Shown: positions 36,585 through 46,442 of the stretch, one piece after another
How the letters are laid out: every line of letters begins with the position of its first letter
Position numbering within the stretch: the first letter of the stretch is position 1
DNA from: Pseudomonas sp. MYb185
GTDB taxonomy: Bacteria > Pseudomonadota > Gammaproteobacteria > Pseudomonadales > Pseudomonadaceae
Reading direction: 5' to 3'
Length of the DNA: 64,000 bases
Assembly (NCBI RefSeq): GCF_002979975.1
Contig: NZ_PCQD01000004.1
Location: 254,486 to 318,485, forward strand
The notes under the pieces: model-generated
Databases searched by the model: none
Seen by the model: only the letters and a program-made list of their open reading frames with translations
Told to the model about the DNA's origin: nothing
Program-made: the position numbers and the translations under genes

Positions 36585-39353
36585 ATGGTTCGCAAACTGG
36601 TTTTGGCTGTCGCCGCAGCTAGTGCCCTGATGTCATCCAATATGGTCCAGGCGCTGGGGGTTGGGGAAATCAACCTGCGGTCAGCCCTGAATCAGCCGTT
36701 GGATGCCGAAATTGAGCTGCTGCAGGTCCGCGATCTGACCAGTAGTGAAATACGCTCGGTGCTGGCGTCGCCTGATGACTTCGGCAAGGCCGGCATCGAC
36801 CGTTCGTTCTTTCTGACCGACCTGACCTTTACCCCCATGGTCAGGCCGGACGGCAAGGCCTTCATCAAGGTGACTTCCAGTCGCCCGGTCAAGGAACCCT
36901 ACCTGAACTTCCTGATGGAGGTACGCTGGCCTTCAGGCCGGGTGCTGCGCGAGTTCACTCTGCTGCTGGACCCGCCGCTGTACCAGCCCACCCCGATCAC
37001 CGCCAGCGCCGCGGCAACCCCGCCGGCTTCGACCACCTCCGGTACGCTGAACCGTCCCTCCGCAAGCGCGCCTGCCTCGGCACCGGCCGCCAGCGCTCCG
37101 GTCCGTCGGGCTGCGCCAGCCGCCCAGCCAGCCACGTCGGCAGACGGGCAATGGCAGACCAGTCGCGCCGATACCCTGTGGGCAATCGCGTTGCAAAGTC
37201 GCCCGCAGGGTGCCAGCGTGCATCAGACCATGCTGGCGATTCAGGACCTGAACCCCAACGCCTTCATCGGCAACAACATCAACAATCTCAAGGCCGGACA
37301 GACGCTGACCCTGCCCACGGCTGAGCAGGCGGCTGTGCGCAACCGCGCCGATGCGGTGGCGCAAGTGAGCAGCCAGACTGCGGCCTGGCAAAACCGCCAG
37401 CCAACTGCCGAGCCGGCACCGCGACAACTGGATGCGCGTGAGCGCAGTACTGCCGGCGCGGCACCTGCGCAGAGTCGGAACGAGGACTCCCTGCGCCTGG
37501 TGGCCGGCGCGGATGAGGCCAGCGACAACAACACCGATTCGGCCGAGGGCCAGAACGGCGGCCTGCGCGATGCGCTGGATCGGACCAAGGAGCAACTGGA
37601 CTCCGCCGAACGTGAGAAAACCGAACTCAACGAGCGTCTGGCGGATATCCAGGGCCAGCTGGAAACGCTGCAGCGCCTGTTGGAGCTGAAGGATGCACAA
37701 CTGGCAGCGTTGCAGCAGGAATTGAGCGGCAACGACGAGCTGCCCGACATCCTGCCGGTACCGGAAGAGAATCCCGCGGCTGACGAGGTCATTGCCCTCG
37801 ACTCGCCTGAGCAGCCGGTGGATGCCGATAGCCTGCCTGGCGACGAGGTCGCGGCCGATTCCGATGCCGAATCCGGCGGCGGGGACGAAGAAGCCAATGA
37901 CGATAACGAACAGGTGGCCGTAGTGCCTCCTGTGGTTCCAGCCAGCGAAGCGCCGCCGCCACCTGCGGACAATGGCTCCACTCCGGTGCCGCCGACACCG
38001 ACCGCACCGAGTGCCGAGCAGAGCGCCGGCAACTCGCCCGAGGCGTTGCTGCAGCGATTCATGCAGAATCAGAGCCTGTTGTTCGGCACCGGCGCGGTCG
38101 CGCTGCTGATGCTGTTGCTGATCCTGATGGCCATCGCCCGGCGCAATGCCCGGCGCGAGGCCGAGGCGGCCGATAGCTTCATGGCCGAGTCGGCCATCCA
38201 GGAGACGGCAGCCGATGAGGGCGATGATTTCAACGTGGCACTGGCAGACGTGCAGGACGAAGCGCCGCAGGATATGGACATTGCCCGGGACCCGCTGACC
38301 GAGGCGGATGCACTGATCGCCTACGGCAAGCTGGATGAAGCGGCCGAGGTGCTGCAGGCAGCCATCGACCAGGAGCCAGAGCGTACTGATCTGCGTCTGA
38401 AAATGATGGAAGTCGAGGCGCTGCGGGAGAACCTCCAGGGATATTCCGAGCAGGCACAGGCCTTGCGCAGTCTGGGCGTGGACGGTGCTGCGGTTGAAAT
38501 GATGCATGCCCGCTATCCATTGATGGCGGCTGGTCTGATGACCGGTGCCGCGTTGCTGGACGCCGGCGTAGCCGCCGAAGAGGATGAGCTTGACGATCCG
38601 CAGGAACTGGTTGCCGATGCGGCTGCCAGCGCGCAGGAGCCCGCGCTACTGGATGGCGAGGCTGAAGAGTTCGATTTCAGCAACTTCGGACTGGAAGAGG
38701 AAACCGCTGCGTCCCTGGCTGGCGACGCCGGGGAGGAGATCGGCTTCGATCTGGATTTCGACCTGGACGAGGAGCTGCCCGCACCGGCTGCGAGTGACCT
38801 GGAAGCCGCCCTCGATACGTCGCCTGAGCTGCTCGAGACGGAGCAACCGCTGGATGTATCGCCATTGGCCGAAGCATCGACAGATGATTTCGACCTGAAC
38901 CTCGATGACGAGCTGCAGGCGGATAACCTGCTGGCCGAGTTCGAGGCCATGGGCCTGGCTGATACCCAGCAGCCGGGCGAGACTGCTGGCGATATCGAGC
39001 CGGTGGCGCCGACAGAGGACGACAGCTTCACCTTGACCGACGATGACCTGGCCGGCTTCGAGGCGCAACTGCAGACGGCCATGCAGGCCGAGCAGGGGCT
39101 CGAGCAGCAGGATACCGGCAATGTCGGATTTGCCACCACCGCCAATGAGGGCCCGATGAGCGCCGATGGTCTGGATGAAGATTTCGACTTCCTGTCGGAT
39201 ACCGATGAATGCGCCACCAAGTTGGATCTGGCTCGCGCCTATATCGATATGGGCGATGAGGAAGGCGCGCGTGATATCCTTGCCGAAGTGGTGGAGGAAG
39301 GGACTGAACAGCAGCAACAGGACGCGCGTGAAATGATGGGGCAACTTGGCTGA
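36585..39353 (+). CDS. fimV: FimV/HubP family polar motility protein
   Basis: A 922-residue inner-membrane hub protein with a large periplasmic part. It has a signal sequence (1-23), the FimV N-terminal domain (LGVGEINLRSALNQPLDAEI), a Pro/Ala-rich linker, LysM peptidoglycan-binding domain (about 185-245), a coiled coil (about 328-383), an acidic linker, a transmembrane segment (about 500-521), and a strongly acidic cytoplasmic tail ending in the FimV C-terminal TPR (KLDLARAYIDMGDEEGARDI, about 878-897). FimV organises type IV pili, cAMP signalling and polar localisation. It sits upstream of truA (3-base gap), as in Pseudomonas. Confidence 0.95.
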   Translation: MVRKLVLAVAAASALMSSNMVQALGVGEINLRSALNQPLDAEIELLQVRDLTSSEIRSVLASPDDFGKAGIDRSFFLTDLTFTPMVRPDGKAFIKVTSSRPVKEPYLNFLMEVRWPSGRVLREFTLLLDPPLYQPTPITASAAATPPASTTSGTLNRPSASAPASAPAASAPVRRAAPAAQPATSADGQWQTSRADTLWAIALQSRPQGASVHQTMLAIQDLNPNAFIGNNINNLKAGQTLTLPTAEQAAVRNRADAVAQVSSQTAAWQNRQPTAEPAPRQLDARERSTAGAAPAQSRNEDSLRLVAGADEASDNNTDSAEGQNGGLRDALDRTKEQLDSAEREKTELNERLADIQGQLETLQRLLELKDAQLAALQQELSGNDELPDILPVPEENPAADEVIALDSPEQPVDADSLPGDEVAADSDAESGGGDEEANDDNEQVAVVPPVVPASEAPPPPADNGSTPVPPTPTAPSAEQSAGNSPEALLQRFMQNQSLLFGTGAVALLMLLLILMAIARRNARREAEAADSFMAESAIQETAADEGDDFNVALADVQDEAPQDMDIARDPLTEADALIAYGKLDEAAEVLQAAIDQEPERTDLRLKMMEVEALRENLQGYSEQAQALRSLGVDGAAVEMMHARYPLMAAGLMTGAALLDAGVAAEEDELDDPQELVADAAASAQEPALLDGEAEEFDFSNFGLEEETAASLAGDAGEEIGFDLDFDLDEELPAPAASDLEAALDTSPELLETEQPLDVSPLAEASTDDFDLNLDDELQADNLLAEFEAMGLADTQQPGETAGDIEPVAPTEDDSFTLTDDDLAGFEAQLQTAMQAEQGLEQQDTGNVGFATTANEGPMSADGLDEDFDFLSDTDECATKLDLARAYIDMGDEEGARDILAEVVEEGTEQQQQDAREMMGQLG

Positions 39354-39356
39354 TAC

Positions 39357-40211
39357 ATGAGCAGTAAGACTGAAGATGCGGCCGCCTCCGGGGCGGCCGC
39401 TGTTGTTTCAAGGGTGGCTGCCTGCGTGGAATACAGCGGCACCGCCTACCGCGGCTGGCAGCGCCAGCAACCGGGTGTGAAGAGTATCCAGGAGGAAGTG
39501 GAGAAGGCGTTGTCGCGGGTGGCCAACCATCCCGTTCAACTGTTCTGTGCCGGGCGCACGGACGCCGGAGTGCATGCCTCCTGCCAGATCATCCACTTCG
39601 ACAGCAGCGCCAGGCGTGAGCCGACGAACTGGTTCCATGGCGCCAATGCCAACCTGCCGCACGATATCAGCTTCGTCTGGGCCAAGCCGGTGGGCATGGA
39701 TTTTCATGCGCGCTTTTCCGCCATGGCCCGGCGTTATCGCTATGTGATCTACAACGATCCGGTTCGGCCGGCGCATCTGGGGCGCGAGGTCACCTGGAAC
39801 TACCGGCCGCTGGATATCGAACGCATGAAGGAAGCGGCCCAGGTACTGGTCGGGGAGCACGATTTCACCTCCTACCGGGCGGTCGCCTGCCAGGCCAAGT
39901 CGCCGGTCAAGACCATCCATCACCTCAAGCTGATTCGCTTCGGCAAGTTCATCGTGCTGGATATTCGTGCCAATGCCTTCCTGCATCACATGGTGCGCAA
40001 TATTGCCGGGGTGCTGATGCAGATCGGCTGTGGCGAACGGCCGATCGAATGGGCAGCGGAAATCCTGCACGCCCGCAATCGCCACACCGGCGGTTTGACC
40101 GCTCCGGCGTTCGGTCTGTACCTGGTGGATGTGACCTACGCTGATCACTTCGAACTGCCCCAGCGCTATATGGGGCCACATTTTCTGGCGCCGCTCAACG
40201 AGCTGGACTGA
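39357..40211 (+). CDS. truA: tRNA pseudouridine(38-40) synthase
   Basis: Isomerises uridines 38-40 in the anticodon arm. The 284-residue protein has the catalytic Asp in CAGRTDAGVHASCQI (about residue 70), RYRYVIYND and FLHHMVRNIAGVL. The ATG overlaps nothing but is only 3 bases after fimV; an in-frame later start at VAACVEYSGTAYRGW is where family similarity begins, so the first ~20 residues may be a non-conserved extension or the true start may be downstream. Confidence 0.95.
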   Translation: MSSKTEDAAASGAAAVVSRVAACVEYSGTAYRGWQRQQPGVKSIQEEVEKALSRVANHPVQLFCAGRTDAGVHASCQIIHFDSSARREPTNWFHGANANLPHDISFVWAKPVGMDFHARFSAMARRYRYVIYNDPVRPAHLGREVTWNYRPLDIERMKEAAQVLVGEHDFTSYRAVACQAKSPVKTIHHLKLIRFGKFIVLDIRANAFLHHMVRNIAGVLMQIGCGERPIEWAAEILHARNRHTGGLTAPAFGLYLVDVTYADHFELPQRYMGPHFLAPLNELD

Positions 40212-40273
40212 CGTCCCGCAGCCTGATCTGCTACTATCGTCTGCTTTGATTATTCAAGGTGTCCGGCTTGTCT

Positions 40274-40888
40274 ATGGCGCGTGTCAAAATCTGTGGCATC
40301 ACCCGCATCGAGGATGCACTGGCGGCTGCGCAGGCGGGGGCGGATGCCATCGGCCTGGTATTCCATGCTGCCAGCCCGCGGGCAGTGAGCATCGAGCAGG
40401 CAAGGGCCATCGTGCAGGCGCTGCCCCCCTTCGTTACCAGTGTCGGGCTGTTCGTGGATGCCAGCGAAGAGACCATCCGACGGGTGCTGGAGCAGGTGCC
40501 GCTGGATATGCTGCAGTTCCATGGCGATGAGCCGGAGGCATTCTGCCAGCGGTTCGTGCGTCCCTATCTGAAGGCCGTACGGGTGCGGGCAGGGGATGAC
40601 CTGGACGCGCTGGCCGGCCGCTGGCCGGGAGCCAGTGGCATCCTGCTGGACAGCTATAAACCCGGTGTGCCGGGTGGCACCGGAGAGACTTTCGACTGGT
40701 CCATGATTCCTGCCCAGCGCAACTGGACGCTGGTTCTGGCCGGTGGCCTGCAAGCGGACAATGTTCGCCAGGCCATCGATCTCACCACGCCCTGGGCGGT
40801 GGATGTCAGCGGCGGTGTCGAGGCCGCCAGGGGAATCAAGGATGTCGCCAAAATCAACGCTTTTATTCAAGAGGTGAAGCGTGTCTGA
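40274..40888 (+). CDS. trpF: Phosphoribosylanthranilate isomerase
   Basis: Converts N-(5-phosphoribosyl)anthranilate to CdRP in tryptophan synthesis. A 204-residue (beta/alpha)8 barrel with [13 protein letters not shown] (catalytic Cys), QFHGDE and [10 protein letters not shown]. The start is set at MARVKICG, but the AAGGTG ribosome site (40255-40260) fits a TTG at 40268 better, which would add two residues. It overlaps trpB by 8 bases. Confidence 0.95.
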   Translation: MARVKICGITRIEDALAAAQAGADAIGLVFHAASPRAVSIEQARAIVQALPPFVTSVGLFVDASEETIRRVLEQVPLDMLQFHGDEPEAFCQRFVRPYLKAVRVRAGDDLDALAGRWPGASGILLDSYKPGVPGGTGETFDWSMIPAQRNWTLVLAGGLQADNVRQAIDLTTPWAVDVSGGVEAARGIKDVAKINAFIQEVKRV

Positions 40889-42098
40889 TTCAACCCCTAT
40901 CGATTACACGAGCGTGCCCGACCAGTACGGCCATTTTGGCCCCTATGGCGGTCGCTTCGTCTCCGAGACGCTGATGGACGCGCTCGAAGAGCTGCAGGCG
41001 CTGTACAGCAAGCTGAGCCAGGACCCGGCATTCCAGGCCGAGTTCGATCGCGATCTGGCGCACTATGTCGGCCGTCCGTCGCCGCTGTATTTCGCCGAGC
41101 GCCTGAGCGCCAAGATCGGTGGGGCGCAGATCTGGCTCAAGCGCGAGGACCTGAACCATACCGGCGCGCACAAGGTCAACAACACCATTGGGCAGGCGCT
41201 GCTGGCCAAGCACATGGGCAAGCCCCGGGTCATCGCCGAGACTGGTGCCGGCCAGCATGGCGTGGCCACCGCCACGGTGGCTGCCCGTCTGGGTCTGAAG
41301 TGCCAGGTGTACATGGGGGCCGAGGACGTCAAGCGCCAGGCGCTGAACGTGTACCGGATGAAGCTGCTCGGCGCCGAGGTGATTCCGGTGACATCCGGCT
41401 CGAAGACGCTCAAGGACGCGATGAATGAAGCCATGCGCGACTGGGTGACCAATATCGATGACACCTTCTACATCATCGGCACCGTGGCCGGCCCGCATCC
41501 TTACCCGCAGCTGGTACGCGACTTCCAGTGCGTGATCGGCCGCGAGGCCCGTGAGCAGTGCCTGACCCAGGCCGGGCGTCTGCCCGATGCGCTGGTGGCC
41601 TGCGTGGGCGGTGGCTCCAATGCCATCGGCCTGTTCCATCCCTTCCTCGAGGATCAGGATGTCGCCATGTACGGTGTCGAGGCAGGCGGTGACGGCCTGG
41701 AGACCGGCCGCCATGCAGCGCCGCTGGCCGCCGGCCAGCCGGGTGTGTTGCACGGCAACCGCACCTACCTGATGGCCGACGACAATGGCCAGATCATTGA
41801 AACCCATTCGGTGTCCGCCGGCCTGGACTATCCCGGCGTCGGGCCGGAGCACAGCTGGCTGAAGGATATCGGCCGGGTCAACTACGTTGACGCTACCGAT
41901 ACCGAAGCACTGGCGGCCTTCCGCGAGCTGACCCGCGTAGAAGGCATCATGCCGGCACTGGAATCCAGCCATGCGGTGGCCTATGCAATGAAGCTGGCGG
42001 CGACCATGCGCCCGGACCAGATCATCGTGGTGAACCTGTCCGGTCGCGGTGACAAGGACATTCATACCGTCGCTGGCATCGATGGCATCAGCATTTAA
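40881..42098 (+). CDS. trpB: Tryptophan synthase beta chain
   Basis: PLP-dependent subunit that joins indole and serine. The 405-residue protein has the N-terminal [16 protein letters not shown], the PLP lysine in [13 protein letters not shown] (about residue 99) and the phosphate loop [11 protein letters not shown]. It starts within the end of trpF (8-base overlap) and is followed by trpA 10 bases later with AAAGGA. In Pseudomonas species I know, trpBA are elsewhere beside trpI; no trpI is seen here. Confidence 0.98.
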   Translation: MSDSTPIDYTSVPDQYGHFGPYGGRFVSETLMDALEELQALYSKLSQDPAFQAEFDRDLAHYVGRPSPLYFAERLSAKIGGAQIWLKREDLNHTGAHKVNNTIGQALLAKHMGKPRVIAETGAGQHGVATATVAARLGLKCQVYMGAEDVKRQALNVYRMKLLGAEVIPVTSGSKTLKDAMNEAMRDWVTNIDDTFYIIGTVAGPHPYPQLVRDFQCVIGREAREQCLTQAGRLPDALVACVGGGSNAIGLFHPFLEDQDVAMYGVEAGGDGLETGRHAAPLAAGQPGVLHGNRTYLMADDNGQIIETHSVSAGLDYPGVGPEHSWLKDIGRVNYVDATDTEALAAFRELTRVEGIMPALESSHAVAYAMKLAATMRPDQIIVVNLSGRGDKDIHTVAGIDGISI

Positions 42099-42108
42099 AG
42101 GACCAGAC

Positions 42109-42912
42109 ATGAGCCGAATTGAACAGTGTTTCGCTGCGCTGCGGGCCGAAGGCCGCAAGGCGCTGATTCCCTATGTCACCGCGGGTGACCCGAGCCCGGA
42201 AATGATGCTGCCGCTGATGCATGAACTGGTCGAGGCCGGTGTCGATGTGATCGAGCTGGGCGTGCCGTTCTCCGATCCGATGGCCGACGGCCCGGTCATT
42301 CAACTGGCCATGGAGCGGGCGTTGGCGCACAACGTCAGTCTGCGCGATGTGCTGGACATGGTGCGTGCGTTCCGCGTCACCAATCAGACCACGCCGGTGG
42401 TGCTGATGGGTTACCTGAATCCGATCGAGAGGATGGGCTACCAGGCGTTCGCCGAACAGGCGGCCGAGGCCGGTATCGATGGCGTGCTGACCGTGGACCT
42501 GCCGCCGGAAGAAGCCGAGCAGGTAGCGCCGCTGTTTCGCCAGCACGGTCTGGACTGCATCTTCCTGTTGGCACCGACCACCACCCTCGAGCGTGCGCGC
42601 AAAATCTGCGAGCATGCCAGTGGCTATGTCTATTATGTTTCACTCAAAGGTGTGACCGGATCGGCTGCTTTGAACGTCACCGAGGTAGCAGAAAAACTGG
42701 AGCAGCTGCGCAGCGTCACCGACCTGCCGATCGGCGTCGGTTTCGGCATCAGTGACGGTGCCTCTGCCGCTGCGGTAGCCGGCGTGGCCGATGGTGTGGT
42801 GGTCGGCTCCGTACTGGTCCGTCAGATTGCCGCGCATGTCGGTGACCTGGAGCAGGCCCGCGCCGGCATCACCGCGGTCATCCGCGACATGCGGGCAGCC
42901 ATGGATCGCTGA
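42109..42912 (+). CDS. trpA: Tryptophan synthase alpha chain
   Basis: Cleaves indole-3-glycerol phosphate to indole, channelled to TrpB. The 267-residue barrel has [27 protein letters not shown] (catalytic Glu), [11 protein letters not shown] (Asp) and GVGFGISDG. The start at MSRIEQCF has AAAGGA upstream; in-frame sequence further upstream lies inside trpB. It completes a trpFBA unit running into accD. Confidence 0.98.
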   Translation: MSRIEQCFAALRAEGRKALIPYVTAGDPSPEMMLPLMHELVEAGVDVIELGVPFSDPMADGPVIQLAMERALAHNVSLRDVLDMVRAFRVTNQTTPVVLMGYLNPIERMGYQAFAEQAAEAGIDGVLTVDLPPEEAEQVAPLFRQHGLDCIFLLAPTTTLERARKICEHASGYVYYVSLKGVTGSAALNVTEVAEKLEQLRSVTDLPIGVGFGISDGASAAAVAGVADGVVVGSVLVRQIAAHVGDLEQARAGITAVIRDMRAAMDR

Positions 42913-42958
42913 GCGATCGGACATATTGGTCAAAGCAGACAACAGATAAGGATTGGCA

Positions 42959-43876
42959 ATGAGCAACTGGCTGGTGGATAAACTGATTCCTTCCATCGTG
43001 CGTTCCGAGACGCAGAAGAGCAGTGTGCCTGAAGGATTGTGGCGCAAGTGTCCTTCCTGCGACGCGGTGCTGTACCGTCCGGAGCTGGAAAAAAATCTGG
43101 ATGTCTGCCCCAAGTGCAGCCATCACCTGCGCATCAATGCGCGCCGCCGCCTGGACATCTTCCTCGATGTCGATGGGCGCAGCGAAATTGCTGCCGAACT
43201 GGAGCCGGTCGACAAGCTCAAGTTCCGCGACACCAAGAAATACAAGGACCGCCTGACTGCCGCGCAGAAGGAAACCGGCGAGAAGGATGCGCTGGTGGTG
43301 ATGCAGGGCTACCTCAAGGGTATGCCGCTGGTGGCCAGCGCCTTCGAGTTCAATTTCATGGGCGGCTCCATGGGCAGCGTGGTGGGTGCGCGTTTCGTGC
43401 GCGGTGCCGAAGTCGCCCTGCGTGAGCGCATCCCCTATGTATGCTTCCCGGCCTCCGGTGGTGCACGTATGCAGGAGGCGCTGTTCTCGCTGATGCAGAT
43501 GGCCAAGACCAGTGCGGTGCTGGCGCGTCTCAAGGAAGAGGGGATTCCCTTCATCTCGGTCATGACCGATCCGGTATACGGTGGCGTATCGGCCAGCCTG
43601 GCGATGCTCGGTGATCTCAACGTGGCCGAGCCGAATGCGCTGATCGGTTTCGCCGGGCCACGAGTTATCGAGCAGACCGTGCGCGAGAAACTGCCGGTGG
43701 GCTTCCAGCGCAGCGAATTCCTGCTGGACCACGGTGCCCTGGACATGATCATCCCGCGCAGCGAAATGCGTGACCGCCTGGCGTCGATCCTGGCCATGCT
43801 GACCAGCCAGCCGTCACCGGTCGTCAGCGATGCCGATGTGCCGGGCGAAGGCGAGGAACTGGCTGGCCAGGCCTGA
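42959..43876 (+). CDS. accD: Acetyl-CoA carboxylase carboxyltransferase beta subunit
   Basis: Beta subunit of the carboxyltransferase that forms malonyl-CoA; pairs with AccA. The 305-residue protein has an N-terminal zinc ribbon (CPSCDAVLY...CPKCSHH) and the crotonase-fold core [35 protein letters not shown] lies 5 bases before the ATG. The stop shares one base with the folC start. Confidence 0.98.
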   Translation: MSNWLVDKLIPSIVRSETQKSSVPEGLWRKCPSCDAVLYRPELEKNLDVCPKCSHHLRINARRRLDIFLDVDGRSEIAAELEPVDKLKFRDTKKYKDRLTAAQKETGEKDALVVMQGYLKGMPLVASAFEFNFMGGSMGSVVGARFVRGAEVALRERIPYVCFPASGGARMQEALFSLMQMAKTSAVLARLKEEGIPFISVMTDPVYGGVSASLAMLGDLNVAEPNALIGFAGPRVIEQTVREKLPVGFQRSEFLLDHGALDMIIPRSEMRDRLASILAMLTSQPSPVVSDADVPGEGEELAGQA

Positions 43877-45156
43877 TGCGCAATCTGGATCTGGCCGCCT
43901 GGCTGCAGCGGCTCGAAGGGCTGCATCCCTCGGAAATCGACATGGGGTTGGGGCGGGTGGCCGAAGTGGCTTCACGCCTGGCCATCACCAACCCGGCACC
44001 GCTGGTGTTCACCGTGACCGGGACCAACGGCAAGGGATCCACCTGCGCCGCCCTCGACAGTCTGTTGCGCCAGTCCGGTCGGCGCAGCGGCTGTTACTCC
44101 TCACCGCACCTGGTGCACTACAACGAACGTGTCAGTATCGACGGCCAGCCGGTCGGTGATGCCGATCTGTGCCAGGCCTTTGCCGCCATCGACCAGGCCC
44201 GTGGTGATATTTCCCTGACCTATTTCGAGTTCGGTACGCTGGCCGCATTGTGGTTGTTCAAGCGCGCCGGACTGGATGCCGTAGTGCTGGAAGTGGGCCT
44301 GGGTGGACGTCTCGATGCGGTGAATATCGTCGATGCCGATGTGGCGGTCGTCACCAGTATCGGCCTGGATCACAGCGACTATCTGGGTGATTCGCGTGAT
44401 TCGGTAGGTTACGAGAAGGCCGGCATACTGCGTCACGGGGGCATGCTGGTGTGTTCGGAAACCGATGTGCCGCCACGCTTTGCCGCACAGGTGCAGCAGC
44501 TCGAGGTCAGCATGCTGCAGCGGGGCAGGGATTACGGCTGGCGACAGGGCGAGCAGGGCGCCTGGCAATTGTTCGGCGTGGATGAGCGGCAGCGCCGGTC
44601 TATCGATGTGCCACCGGTGCGTCTGCCGCGTGACAACCTGTGCACGGCAGTGCAGGCTTTCTGGGCCGCCGGCCTGGATATGCCCGATGAACAGATTTTT
44701 GCTGCCCTGGTGGCAGCTTTCGTGCCGGGCCGCCTGGACCGTCGGACAGTGCAGTGGAAGGGGCAGGCGCGCAGGTTGCTGCTGGATGTCGGTCACAATC
44801 CGCAGGCGGCGGCCTTCCTGGCCGCACACCTGCACAGCGAGCCTGGCTACCGTCATGCGGTATTCGGCCTGTTGTCGGACAAGGATCTGCAGGGCATTCT
44901 CCAGCCCCTGGGCGGCCACTTCCGTTCCTGGGCGGTGGCGCCCCTGCCGACCCCGCGCAGCCGTGATGCAGAGTCCCTGGCCGCTGATCTCCAGGCGGCT
45001 GGCGAACCGGCGCGGGCCTGTGCCTCCATAGGCGATGCCATCGCCCGACAGCTGGACGATACGCCCGCGGACGTGGAAATCGTCATTTTCGGGTCGTTTT
45101 TCTGCGTCTCTGAGGCCATACTCTGGCTGAATGCTCAAACCAGCGGAGACAAATGA
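43876..45156 (+). CDS. folC: Dihydrofolate/folylpolyglutamate synthase
   Basis: Bifunctional Mur-ligase-fold enzyme: adds glutamate to dihydropteroate and extends folate polyglutamates. The 426-residue protein has the P-loop VTGTNGKGSTCAAL (about 48-61), SSPHLVHYNERV, YFEFGTLAALWLF and LEVGLGGRLDAVN. It is coupled to accD by a TGATG junction and to dedD by a 4-base overlap. Confidence 0.97.
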   Translation: MRNLDLAAWLQRLEGLHPSEIDMGLGRVAEVASRLAITNPAPLVFTVTGTNGKGSTCAALDSLLRQSGRRSGCYSSPHLVHYNERVSIDGQPVGDADLCQAFAAIDQARGDISLTYFEFGTLAALWLFKRAGLDAVVLEVGLGGRLDAVNIVDADVAVVTSIGLDHSDYLGDSRDSVGYEKAGILRHGGMLVCSETDVPPRFAAQVQQLEVSMLQRGRDYGWRQGEQGAWQLFGVDERQRRSIDVPPVRLPRDNLCTAVQAFWAAGLDMPDEQIFAALVAAFVPGRLDRRTVQWKGQARRLLLDVGHNPQAAAFLAAHLHSEPGYRHAVFGLLSDKDLQGILQPLGGHFRSWAVAPLPTPRSRDAESLAADLQAAGEPARACASIGDAIARQLDDTPADVEIVIFGSFFCVSEAILWLNAQTSGDK

Positions 45157-45749
45157 TGGACGAAGGCCTCAAGCAGCGCATCATTGGTGCCTTGGTGCTG
45201 GTGGTGGCGGCGGTGATCTTCCTGCCGATGCTGCTATCCGGACAGGATGAGACCGTACAGGTCGAAGTGGAGGTGCCCGCTACGCCGGTGCCTGATGATA
45301 CCGACATCGTTGCGGCGCTGCCGCCGACCCTTCCCGAGCCGGCGCCGGTCCCGGAGATTCCTCCACCAGCACTGGAAGACACCGCGCCGCCAGCCACCGC
45401 TGTGTTGAACGAGCCGGCAGAACCGCTGGCCAGTGAGCCAGTGGTAGCCCCACCGCCAGCCGCCGAGCCCGAGCCGCCAGCCAGCGTGCCAGCAGCGGGA
45501 GGTTGGGTGATTCAGCTGGCCAGCTTCTCCAGTGCTGAAAATGCCGACAGCTTCCGCAAGACGCTGGCGGAGCAGGGCTACAACGCCTATACCCGCTCTG
45601 CGCAGTCTGGCGGCAAGACCATCGTGCGCGTCTACGTCGGTCCATTGGCCAGTCGCGACGGCGCCACCCGGGTGCGTGACGAACTGGAGCGGCGGCACAA
45701 GAGCAAGGGGCTGGTCGTGGCCCATGATGCCAGCACAGGGGCACGTTGA
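45153..45749 (+). CDS. dedD: SPOR-domain protein DedD
   Basis: A 198-residue bitopic membrane protein of the division septum. N-terminal transmembrane segment (GALVLVVAAVIFLPMLL, about 13-29), Pro/Glu/Ala-rich periplasmic linker (about 38-115), C-terminal SPOR domain (WVIQLASFSSAENADSFR, about 116-195) that binds denuded peptidoglycan. A second ATG three bases later is equally likely as the start, given GGAG spacing. It overlaps folC. Confidence 0.93.
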   Translation: MMDEGLKQRIIGALVLVVAAVIFLPMLLSGQDETVQVEVEVPATPVPDDTDIVAALPPTLPEPAPVPEIPPPALEDTAPPATAVLNEPAEPLASEPVVAPPPAAEPEPPASVPAAGGWVIQLASFSSAENADSFRKTLAEQGYNAYTRSAQSGGKTIVRVYVGPLASRDGATRVRDELERRHKSKGLVVAHDASTGAR

Positions 45750-45780
45750 GCCGAACGGCGCCTTGGCCGCTCTCTATACC

Positions 45781-45810
45781 CGTCACCCTTCGTGAAGGCG
45801 AGGGATGACG
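45781..45810 (+). terminator. Hairpin after dedD
   Basis: CGTCACCCT (45781-45789) can pair with GGGATGACG (45802-45810), with one mismatch. It lies in the 151-base gap before the cvpA promoter. No T-run is visible. Confidence 0.4.
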
Positions 45811-45864
45811 GTGTTAAGTAATGCTGTTGGTACAGATTGCCTGTTTCGATGTGGCACTTGCCTC

Positions 45865-45873
45865 TGTTAGAAT
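45865..45873 (+). promoter_or_regulatory. Extended -10 promoter for cvpA-purF
   Basis: TGTTAGAAT matches an extended -10 element (TGnTATAAT type), 27 bases before the cvpA GTG. The -35 region is poor, which extended -10 promoters tolerate. The same nonamer precedes selD. Confidence 0.5.
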
Positions 45874-45900
45874 ACGCTTTTCGTTATTGGGTGCCTGACC

Positions 45901-46383
45901 GTGACATTAGCCGGCGTTGACTGGGCGATAATCGCTGTAATTGCCGTCTCCGCTCTGATCAGCCTGACCAGGGGCTTTGTCAAGGAAGCGCTGTCGCTGC
46001 TGACCTGGGTCATCGCCGGGCTGGTAGCCTGGCTGTTCGGTGGTGCGCTGGCGGACCTGCTGGTCGACTACATCGCCACCCCATCCATTCGTGTCATTAC
46101 GGCTTGCGCCATTCTGTTTGTGCTGACCCTGATTCTGGGTGGCCTGATCAATTATCTGATCGGGCAATTGGTGCTGGTGACCGGGCTGACCGGTACCGAT
46201 CGTTTTCTGGGTATGGTTTTCGGTGCGGCGCGTGGTGCGCTGCTGGTGGTCGTGGCCGTCGGCCTGCTGAGTCTGGCTCCCGTGGAGGCAGACACCTGGT
46301 GGCGCGAATCGACACTTATTCCCCATTTTCTCCTTGTGGCGGATTGGTCAAAGAATCTCATTCTCGGGCTCTTCGGTCGCTGA
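45901..46383 (+). CDS. cvpA: CvpA family membrane protein
   Basis: A 160-residue inner-membrane protein with four hydrophobic segments (starting VDWAIIAVIAVSALISLTRG), required for colicin V production and envelope integrity in enterobacteria. The GTG start at 45901 is preceded by GGGTG. It sits upstream of purF (59-base gap) as in many gammaproteobacteria, so the two are probably co-transcribed. Confidence 0.93.
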   Translation: MTLAGVDWAIIAVIAVSALISLTRGFVKEALSLLTWVIAGLVAWLFGGALADLLVDYIATPSIRVITACAILFVLTLILGGLINYLIGQLVLVTGLTGTDRFLGMVFGAARGALLVVVAVGLLSLAPVEADTWWRESTLIPHFLLVADWSKNLILGLFGR

Positions 46384-46442
46384 TGCCGGTGCGTTCCGCC
46401 GCTGCCGGTGTTTTCCATTTCAACGAAAGAAGGTGATTAGCC

